From: Lycium barbarum
Lineage: Eukaryota > Streptophyta > Magnoliopsida > Solanales > Solanaceae
Assembly (NCBI RefSeq): GCF_019175385.1
Contig: NC_083340.1
Span: 7,169,706 to 7,233,705, forward strand
Length of the DNA stretch: 64,000 nt
Reading direction: 5' to 3'
Shown here: positions 47,360 through 57,061 of the stretch, in pieces
Position numbering within the stretch: the stretch's first letter is position 1
Layout: each line of letters opens with the position of its first letter
Program-made: the position numbers and the translations under genes
Notes under the pieces: generated by a model
What the model was told of the DNA's origin: nothing
The model's input: only the letters and a program-made list of their open reading frames with translations
Databases searched by the model: none

Positions 47360-49489
47360 TGTCACGACCCAAATCTGACACTCAGGCCGTGATCGGGCAC
47401 CTGTCGAGCTTCTACCCATAAGGCGAACCCTCTAAGCCAATCATACGAAAATTAACAAATAAAATGAATAATATGCAAAGTCTCATAATATGAAGAAAAG
47501 TGCAGAAGCGAAATACAAATACTAAGCCTTGCCCATAAACCCCATAAAATGTCTAAGTCATGGAACTACTAGTCTGAATATAAAAGTACGAGACGTAGCT
47601 CAGAATACTACTAAGTCAACTAAAGAAGAAGAGGCCGCCATGATCTAATGGTGACTCACCTCGACTGAACTGGCCTGAACGAAGCTGGAATGAATCAAGT
47701 ATCGGCTACCTGGTCACCGTTAACCATACCTGCACACATACAACATCAACAAGCGTGAGTCTAAAAGACCCAGCAAGATCATCGACCTTCTCAGCTTACC
47801 CCTGGGGCAAGTATTTGAAATTCCTGATAATGCATAAAAGCAATTACACAGTACAAGTATATTAAATATATACAAGCACTGAAGCTAAAGCTGAAATCAT
47901 GAAGCATAACCAAGCAAAACATGAAATTCTCTAAATCTGAATCTATGCTCACGGGACATAGTACGTATTTATCTATGTCTTACCCCGTTTTCCGGAGAGG
48001 GCATTATTTACCCCCATCTTACCCGGACGAGCAATACATAAAATACACTGAATCTGAATGTATGCTCATGGGACATAGTACGTATTTGTCTATGTCTTAC
48101 CCCGTCTTCCGGAGAGGGCATTATTTACCCCCATCTTACCCGAACGAGCAATAGATACACTACACTGAATGTGAATCTATGCTCACGGGACATAGTACGT
48201 ATTTGTCTATGTCTTACCCCGTCTTCCGGAGAGGGCATTATTTACCCCATCTTACCCGGGCACTTAAGATTCTAGCATCAATCTCTCACTGAACATCAAT
48301 GGGACCTATGGAAGTGTGCCCCTCTAAAAATACGATAAGTGGAACATACATCCAATCAATACCACTTCCAAACTTTACATTTATATAAATAGTATCTATT
48401 TAAGCGAATTTACGCTAAAGGACTCATACAGTCATTACTTTAGAAACTTGAAAATTATCCAATTTAGATCATGCTTGCCCACTCACACGAACTAAATGGT
48501 TTAAATGCATACATACAACACAAACCATATGCTTTTATGAAAAGCAAGTAAACTAAGAGTTTAAACCTCACTTGCCTTATAACCGGAACGCAACCTCTCC
48601 GATAGTGCCAAATTTCCTTCAAACAATCTCCAATAGCTTCAATCTATCCAAATACATAAATAAATGGTCTAAATTAGTCTAGGGAATCTAATCCTATAGT
48701 TTTATGTTTAGAACTAAATCTCAACATTCTACCTAATTTCCATAATTCTTTTAAAAAGGTAGAAGTTGTTTCTCAATACTCTTAGTAAACAGTTATACAA
48801 ATATGTTCTAGTCCCAAAATAAGAATAATCATAATGTGTAACTAAAGAAATAAAAGAAACTAAACAAACAAAAAAAGAAAAAAAAAGGATTAAAAGAAAG
48901 ACACAGTGACGAGTTGAAACAGTAGGGTAATGTCACCCTTTTGAATACCTATTTTATTTTATTTTAAATCATACCACTAATCATTTCTCAACTTCCCATA
49001 ATTGTCATAATCATTAGCATTCTCTTCATTCTTTTGTTGCCATCACCTATACACCACTACATATCTCTACAATATCAATTCTATGCTTTCATACTAAAAA
49101 CAGTAACAATATGTACCTGAATGTTTTGTGTTTAATCCAAGAAAATGTTCACTGCAATGATTCTTTAGAGCAGCAACGAGAACTGCCCTAAGCCGTTTTT
49201 TTTCTTTTTTCTTTTAAGGCTAATAACTAGATTAATGATTTTTTCTGAATTCGAACTTTCACCTTAACGTGACTAGTGGTGAAGTAGTGGGCCTGGCCCA
49301 CTAATTTACTTTTAATTAATTTACCATCTAAAATATTATATTATATAGATAATATTTAATTAAATACATATACACCCATATTATATGAATATATTCCATA
49401 ATTAACCGCTTTAATACAAGACCGCTAAAATTAAATAACCATGAATAAGGAAGTAATTCTAAACACTTGAAAATTTTCGGGTTGTTACA
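47360..49489 (-). repeat. 5' LTR of the LARD-type element
   Basis: It is 2130 bp and matches the other LTR with scattered substitutions and short indels (for example ATTAGAGTAATC shortened near 49010). The same three tandem units lie at about 47930-48260. The primer-binding site follows 4 bp inside (AACT then TGGTATCAGAGC on the minus strand). Confidence 0.9.
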
Positions 49490-50383
49490 AAAGAAATGTT
49501 ACAAAGAAATCAAAATTAAGATTTAATTAATTTTATCTTAGTTTTGTAAATGAACAAGTAATTTGGCCATATATTTTTAACAATGTGGCCAAGTAATATA
49601 GAACGGAGGGAGTATTCATTTATTAATTCTTCAAGAACGTGAAAAGTCAAAAGTGAACAAGTAAAAGTGCACGGAGGAAATAAATATGTGTCGGAGAATT
49701 AAAATTGAATTGCATACGTGTATACGTGAGAAGAGAATAAATATTCAGTACCATGACATATGTCCACGTGGGATAAAAAAGTTGTTTAGTAATATGGCCA
49801 AGTAATATGGGACGGAGGGAGTACTTCATTTATTAATTCTTAAAGAACGTGAAAAGTCAAAAGTGTTAAAGTAAAAGTGTACGGAGGAAATAAATATGTC
49901 GAAGAATTAAAATTGAAGTGCATACGTGTATACATGAGAAGAGAATAAATATTCAGTAGCCAAGTAATATGGGACGGAGAGGGTAAGATGAGAAAGATTT
50001 AATTAATTTTATCTTGATTTTGTAAATGAACAAATAATTTTGATATATATTTTTTAGTAATGTGACCAAGTAATATGGGATGGATGGGGGACTTAAATAA
50101 CGTGAAAAGTCAAAAGTGAACAAGTAAAAATGCACGGAGGAAATATATGTGTTGGAGAACTAAAATTGAAGTGCATACGTGTATACATGAAAAGAAAATA
50201 AATATTCGGTACTATAACATATGTCCACGTGGGATAAAGAAGTAGTTGGTTAAAGTGTACAATTTATATAACTTTTGATACAAGTATTCATTATTGTGTT
50301 AAAGTGTACAATTTATATAATTTTTAATACAAGTATTAATAGCCATGTTTGTCCATCTTCAGCACTTATACATAATTAAAAGG

Positions 50384-50428
<45 letters not shown>
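50384..50428. repeat. (AT)n microsatellite
   Basis: About 22 TA units, followed by an AATAGAATAGAAT-type run, at a Helitron-like border. Confidence 0.85.
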
Positions 50429-50435
<7 letters not shown>

Positions 50436-50840
50436 ATAGAATATAATAGAAATAAATGAGTACTAACATGGAATGGAATGCTCTATACAATTTGTTAATG
50501 ACGTTTTTCCTCCTTTTGCCCAAATACCTGTTAGGCACACAACCGTAAGAAGAAATGAAATTGATAGGCAAATCAAGAGATGGGGCCCACGCTGTACAAA
50601 AGCTAACTAAAGTTTGTTGGCTGACACATGTAATAAATAGAAACATGGAGTGGTTGTTTTGTCCAAGAATGCAAAAGTACAAATAACCGTTTGTTACCGT
50701 ATCAGTAAAGAACCACAAATTGCAGAATTCCTATAATGCCCTTGAGAGCTAGTAGCAGACATGTTGTTGTACAGCTCAAATAACCGTTTGTACAATTTGG
50801 GGATGCTATGTTCGTCCCTTTTAGAAACTTATAATAAATA

Positions 50841-53395
50841 CTAGTAACACATCGCATGGGTCGAACATGTCTATTCGCTTTAATTAGTCAATCTTTAAGG
50901 TTTGTATTTTCAATATAATTTTTAAAAACATTCTAATTGTTATTATATATACAAAATATATTTTATGTACTATCACTTTAGTTGTAATTAAAAGTCTTTG
51001 AGATGGAAAGAGTCGGACCTTTTTATCATTATCATGACAATGAAAGTTGTTCATTGATGTAAAAGAAAATTAGTAAGAATATGAGGGAAAATAAATATTT
51101 TGGTTCTAATTTTTTTTTCTTTTAAATTCTTCAATATTTTATATGTATACCGACAGGTTGAAATCTATTTCAATTAAGTAATTGTTTAGATCCAAACATA
51201 AGAACCATTTTGTTATATATATTGGATTAAAATATTTTTATTAAATTAATATTAATTGTTACAAAGAAATCAAAATTAGAAAGATATATGTTATATCATT
51301 AATCCCCAAATTTTAATTCTGAAATTAAAATATAAAATAATACATTTTATAAATGTAATGAAATTATAATCAGAGACTGCAAAGGAGAGTAAATAAGTAA
51401 AGTATTGACAATGAAGGAAATCGGAAATAAATGTCACTCCCTCCCTTTACTTTTACTTGTCGACGTTAACATATCAAGGGAAAAAATCACGGAAAAAAAA
51501 ATATTCTTCTTATTTTACCTCTCACATTAATTATTCATTTTCAAATCATTTTCTGAGGTTATTGAGACTATATACAAATAAATATGGATATTATGATAAA
51601 TTATATACTTTATTTATTAATTTTCAAAGAACGTAAAAAGTCAAAAGTGAACAAGTTATGTGTAGAAGCATTAAAATAACTTTTGGTACAAATTGCATTG
51701 CTATTGTTCGTCCTCTCTTCACATTTAAAGTGTTGACAAAGAAGAAAAACGGGGATAATAGAAATAGAAAAGAAGATAAATATTGAATAGAAAAATAGAC
51801 ATATATTTTTAGTAATATGGCCAAGTAATATGGACGAAGGGAGTACTTCATTTTTATTAATTTTTAAAAAACGTGAAAAGTCAAGTATAGTAATGTGGCC
51901 AAGTAACATGAGACGGAAGAAGTATTTTATTTATTAATTCTTAAAGAACGTGAAAAGTCAGGTATAGTAATGTGGCTAAGTAATATGGAACGGAAGGAGT
52001 ACTTCATTTATTAATTCTTAAATAACGTGAAAAGTCAAAATGAACAAGTAAAAGTGCACGGAGGAAATAAATATGTGTCGGAGAATTAAAATAGAAGTGC
52101 ACACGTGCGTACATGAGAAGAGAATAACTATTCAGCACTGTGGGGTATATCCACGTGAGATTTATTACTTCTCAAAGAATGAGAAAAGTCAAAAGTGAAC
52201 AAATTAAGGTGCATGGAGTAAATAAATTTGTGTAAGAGAATTAAAATTGAACTGCATATGTCTATACATGAGAAGAGAATAAATATTCAGTTAGAACACG
52301 AAAAGTCAAAAGTGAACAAGTAAAAGTGCACAGAGGAAATAGATGTGTCGGAGAATTAAATTTCAAGTGCATACGTCTCTACATGAGAAGAGAATAAATA
52401 TTAAATATTATGACACACGTCTACATGGGATATAAAAATAGTTGAATAAAGTGTACAAATTATATAGCTCATGGTACAAGAATTTAATGCGGGTACAATT
52501 AGTGAAGCTGTTGGTACAAGCTTGGGGAGCCGTGTTCATCCCCCCAAGCCGCTTATATATAATAGAAATATAATAGAAATGTAAAAAGCCAAAAGTGAAC
52601 AAGTAAAAGTGCATGGAGGAAATAAATTTGTGTAGGAGAATTAAAATTCAACTGCATATGTCTATACACGAGAAGAGAATAAATATTCAGCTAGAACATG
52701 AAAAGTTAATTAAGAATATAAAAAGCCAAAAGTGAACAAGTAAAAGTGCATGGAGGAAATAAATTTGTATAGAAGAATTAAAATTGAACTGCATATGTCT
52801 ATACATAAGAAGAGAATAAATATTCAGCTAGAACATGAAAAGTTAAAAGTGAACAAGTAAAAGTGCACGGAGGAAATAAATATGTCGGAGCATTAAATTT
52901 GAAGTGCATATGTCTATACATGATAAGAGAATAAATAATAATTATTATGACATATGTCTACGTGAGATATAAAAATAATTGAATAAAGTGTACAAGTTAT
53001 ATAGCTTTTGGTACATTTTCTATAAGAATGTAAAAAGCCAAAGTTGAACAAGTAAAATTGCACAGAGGAAATAAATTTGTGTAGGAGAATTAAAATTGAA
53101 CTGCATATGTCTATAGATGAGAAGAGAATAAATATTCAGTTAGAACACGAAAAGTCAAAAGTGAACAAGTAAAAGTGCACGGAGGAAATAAATATGTTGA
53201 AGAATTAAATTTATAGTGCATACGTTTATACATGAGAAGGAAAATAATATTAAGTATTATTTCATGTGTGTACATGGGATATAAAAATAGTTGGATAAAG
53301 TGTACAAATTATATAGCTCATGGTACAAGAATTTAATGCGGGTACAGTTTTTAAAGCCCATGGTTGTGTGTTCGTCCCCTTACGGGGCTTCTATA
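50841..53395 (-). mobile_element. Helitron-like element E and nested copies
   Basis: CTAG at 50841-50844 is followed by ACATCGCATGGGTCGAACATG, a weakened form of the stem seen in elements B and C, then the same inner order (AATGAAAGTTGTTCATTGAT, then the 110-bp repeats). At least one further 5' terminus, CCGCTTATATATAATAGAAA, lies at about 52549-52568, so more than one copy is nested. It ends near 53395 (GGGGCTTCTATATAATAGAA). Confidence 0.5.
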
Positions 53396-53690
53396 TAATA
53401 GAAATATAATATAGAATAGAATAGAATAGAAATAGATGGGTACAACATGGAATGCTCTATGTACAATTTGTTAATGCTGTGTTGGTCCTCTTTTGACACT
53501 TATATATAATAGAAAAGAAATGTATATATATATATATATATATATAATAGAAATAGATGGGCACAACATGGAATGCTCTATGTACAATTTGTTAATGCTG
53601 TATTGGTCCTCCTTTGACATTTGTTAATGCTGTTGTTAGTCCTCCTTTGGCACTTATATCTAATAGAAATAAGATAATATATATAATAGA
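53396..53690. repeat. Stacked Helitron-like 5'-end remnants
   Basis: The segment GGTACAACATGGAATGCTCT, a TTAATGCTGTGTTGGTCCTC block and CACTTATATATAATAGAAA recurs at about 53440, 53560 and in part at 53620, around a (TA)n tract (53522-53547). These look like successive 5' ends left by nested insertions. Confidence 0.6.
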
Positions 53691-54507
53691 AAAAAGAAAT
53701 CTTTGCTAAAGGTTTTTTGACTTCAAGTTTGTAACATTTATAGGCTGCCAGTATTTTTCAATTTTGACTAGAACTAAAATGTGAAACTTACATAAATAAC
53801 TACCTTTTATTGACTTCTAACTAGATAAAACTATAAAATGCAAAATTATCAAGCGTAACTACTTTTCTTTAAAAACGTGTGTATTTCTGTTTTTTTGAAA
53901 TATAGAGAAATACAATAAACAGTAAACACTCTCCAGTGAAATCAGGAGCTATTTATGGAACAGATTTTTTGAAATATAGTGAAATACATGGAAATACAAA
54001 ATCGGGTTGAGTAAAAATAGGCTATATTTTTTTAACAGATTCTTCTTTTTGTTTTTAAATGGTAAGTTAAATTTAATCAACCATATTTCACGCATTCCAT
54101 AACAGCTCACGAATCTCTCTCAACTTTTATCACAATCAAAAAAATTTGAATTCAAAAACCACTAAAGATCTGAAAACTTCCAAATATAGAAAAATATACA
54201 TTGGAATACAATGAAATATGGTTGATTGTTTAAGAAATATAAAGTTGTAGTATGCGTATATATAATGGAATACAATGAAATATATCAGAAACTATTTCAT
54301 AAATTAGAAATACAAAATACAGAAATACATTGAAATACAACGAAATACAAAAATCGAGAAAACAAAGTGGAGTAAAAATAGGCTCTACACAAAAAAAAAA
54401 GATAAATACATTTAAATACAGCGAAATATACTGAAAAATTAGATATACTGTTTGTTGATACACAGAAATACATTAAAATATACTGAAACATTTTATCAAA
54501 CACTTGG
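53691..54507. repeat. Degenerate GAAATACA repeats
   Basis: The word GAAATACA or AAATATA with short spacers recurs many times between about 53890 and 54490 (for example TACATGGAAATACAAAAT, TACATTGAAATACAACGAAA). No gene and no clear ends were found. Confidence 0.6.
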
Positions 54508-54960
54508 TGTAACACCCCGTAAACTTAAACTAGGTGTGAATGTGTAAAAATCTAGTATTAAGATGATATTATATCTATATGAAACCATTCTTGATGAATT
54601 CGGGTGGAAGATGGTCGTTTTGAAGTCAAACCAACTAGTGAAGTTCTTAAGGGTTCTTAAATTCGCCTAAGTTTTGGTAGGTCTGTCTTCTGAGCGATTT
54701 TCATAAAAATGTGTTGCGAATTTGGAAAAACTTCCTTCATGAAAGTTGTAGATCTTTGAAATAGCTTTCCAACGGTAGGTCGTCCAGCCCAAGCAAAGTT
54801 ACGTACAAGAAGTTATGTCCATTTTACCGAACACTGTGCAGAACCGACACATGCCGCTTGTGAGGGCGCGTGCGATGGCCCCGCGTCGCACGCCGATCGC
54901 ACAAAAACCCCTTCTATGACTAATGACCTGCAGATGGTCGTGCGCGGCATATGCGTCAAT
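54508..54960 (+). mobile_element. LTR fragment related to the solo LTR
   Basis: It begins TGTAACACCCCGTAAACTTA like the solo LTR at 24623 and shares CTTCCTTCATGAAAGTTGTA, a GATCTTTGAAATA stretch and CTTTCCAACGGTA in the same order. It is cut short at about 54960 and has no matching 3' end. The last 120 bases are GC-rich compared with the surroundings. Confidence 0.65.
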
Positions 54961-55800
54961 TAGAATTATAATTTCACTAATTTACCTTATTAATTATTTG
55001 ATCTCCATTTAATAGTATTTTTTCTTTTATGACATTAATCTCTTTTCACATTTATTAGAGTAAGGAAAAAATGAAAAAGTAATTAAATTCTATCTTATTT
55101 TAATATATAAGTATTTTAAGTATGTTGTTGTACAATAATTTCATTTGCTCCCACTAATGGATCGATACGCATGTGGCAATGAATCCATCATTATTGATTT
55201 AATTGTTTGATTTTCTTTGCTTGATTTTGTTAATATGGGATCCACTTTTTTTTTCGTGAATTTGGATGTGGTGGGTTCCACTTTTTTTTTTTTTTTTTTT
55301 TAATATTGGTTGGTGTTTAATATGGAGCCCAATTTTTTTTTTTAATATTAGTTATTGTTTTTTAATATATATGGGGCTCATAATTTTTTTTTTTTTTAAC
55401 TTGGAACGGACTACCAAAAAGGAGCCGGTTGGACCACGAAAAAGGTACCCAACCGGCTCTTCTAAAGAGTTAGAATAGAATATGAAAGCAAACTATGTAC
55501 GTAGTATTATTTTATGTGAAACTGGTCAACCATATATTAGTAATCACAACATATTAACCAGCTCTTGATGCCAACTAAGCCATTTCTAAAACAACAATGC
55601 GTATAGATCAATACCTAGGACAAATGTTTATCTTTTATTCAGACATCATCTCTAAGGATAATGATGTGCCGATAAAGATTACTTTCAATACGTATTGAGT
55701 TTCCAAAGGGAGAGAAAAAGTCTGATAAATACTTCTCTTAACATGTAGTGTTTGTTGTACACGTAAGTCTTAAATGTCAAAATACAAGGAGATAACTGTA
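54961..55800. other. AT-rich spacer with poly(T) tracts and a small hairpin
   Basis: Three poly(T) tracts (about 55280-55303, 55333-55342, 55384-55398) are separated by variants of AATATGGAGCCCAA/ATATATGGGGCTCA. An 11-bp inverted repeat GAGCCGGTTGG (55422-55432) and CCAACCGGCTC (55449-55459) follows. No gene is recognised. Confidence 0.6.
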
Positions 55801-55804
55801 TTTA

Positions 55805-55870
55805 ACTGTGACCTAGCGATCAACAAAATGGATGAAAATCATATAAATTGAGATTCAAATCCAACAAAAA
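55805..55870 (+). mobile_element. SINE head fragment
   Basis: CTGTGACCTAGCGATCAACA and GAGATTCAAATCCAACA match box A and box B of the SINE at 14577-14802. It is degraded and lacks the tail. Confidence 0.4.
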
Positions 55871-56139
55871 TGCTAGATTTTCTTTCTGGCAGCGGACACA
55901 ACTGTTACATCGACCCCTTCCTTTCCGTTGTTTCCGGTATTTTCGGAGGCTGAACAGAAATTTTTATTATGAAAGAGAAACAAAATCCGAAGGTAGCTAT
56001 CGTAATGGGGAAGGCAGAACGAGGAAACGACCCCTCGACCTTCTTGTTTTCGATGGAAAAAAAATTCGATCTCTGAGAGCATTTTTTCCCTTAGTAAAAA
56101 TGCCGGGGGCTGGTTTGGCTTCAACATAGGCTCAAACAT
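55862..56139. other. Block of unusual composition with overlapping open frames
   Basis: Both strands are open: 93 codons on plus (55848-56129) and 88 on minus (56139-55873). The base composition is more GC-rich than the neighbourhood and no transposon ends are seen. The minus frame starts MFEPMLKPNQPPAFLLREKM. The style resembles organelle DNA, but I could not match it to a named mitochondrial or plastid gene. Confidence 0.3.
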
Positions 56140-57061
56140 GTCTAAATCTTCATTAGTAATTATTCGATATTTGTACTAGTGAAAATAACTATTTTTGTTG
56201 TCTATGAAAAGCTTAGATATCAAAATATATGAAGATTTGAAAATCTATGAAAGTGATTCTTTTAAAAACTAGTGAGTTGGACTTCTTGCAATGGTCCCGG
56301 CAAGTACTCAATAGGACAAATTTGCAGGATGAGGAAACCTAGATGAGGGCTGTCAAAGACAAGAACAACTCATATACACCAACAAGAAACTTTACTACTT
56401 TCTTTTATTGGCTTAGACACCACAAGAAATGAAACAACTTCCAAAAAAAAAAAAAAGTATTCATTCATCACAACTTACAATGTGCATGTTACCTTCCTCT
56501 ATTATATAGTTTGCACATTATTATGATCCATAGGGAAGTTTTTGTCCTCTTTTTTATCTTTCATTCCAAATGGTATTATTTTTAGTTATCCATCCGGTGT
56601 CCCTACCCGTAAAAGGGTCCTACTCATTCGAATTCGCGCCGCATAAGACTCATTAAAAGAAAATTATTCCCTACTATGACTTTCTTAGGGATCTTTACAC
56701 AAATAATCTACCGGCTATATTTAATTTAAGTGGTTGTATGGGTTCCTAATCGGGTTAATTCTTCTCCCTTCTTTTTTTACCCAAAATTCGAACCCAAAAC
56801 ATCTAGTAAAGGATGGCAAAATCCCATCCATCCCACCACAATGATGTGATCATTTAATTCCCACAACGAGAAAAGTCTGATAAAGAAAAATCACCAATTT
56901 GACCAAGTAATGAGTAAAACAATGCAAGAACTTACAACAACAAAACGCCAAATATTTCACTTTGCTTTAAAAGGTCCTCCAAAATCTAAGTACATAAAAA
57001 GCAAAAGTAAACTAAATATTTTTCACATGACATTTCATACTATCATATGTCTAATTTGTTG

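Larger units (their letters stand above)
39918..49489 (-). mobile_element. LTR retrotransposon without gag-pol (LARD type)
   Basis: Two near-identical LTRs (39918-42065, 2148 bp; 47360-49489, 2130 bp) start and end TGTCACGACC...GGGTTGTTACA on the plus strand, that is 5'-TGTAACAACCCG...GTCGTGACA-3' on the minus strand. Beside the right LTR the minus strand reads TGGTATCAGAGC (47355-47344), the initiator-tRNA-Met primer site; beside the left LTR it reads TAATGGAGGGAGAA (42079-42066), the polypurine tract. Both fix the orientation as minus. The flanks AAATA (39913-39917) and AAAGA (49490-49494) are a 5-bp duplication with one change. The 5.3-kb interior has no frame above 125 codons and no recognisable gag, protease, RT or integrase motif. 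The LTR similarity implies a fairly recent insertion. Confidence 0.9.
39066..50382 (-). mobile_element. Helitron-like element D, split by an LTR retrotransposon
   Basis: The CTAG at 39066-39069 and a damaged stem (only CGCACGGGCCC remains) mark the minus-strand 3' end. The body runs to 39917, is interrupted by the LTR element 39918-49489, and resumes at 49490 with the 110-bp repeats. It ends near 50382 with TTGTCCATCTTCAGCACTTA, a degraded 5' terminus. The assignment of the right half to this element is inference from order and orientation. Confidence 0.45.
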
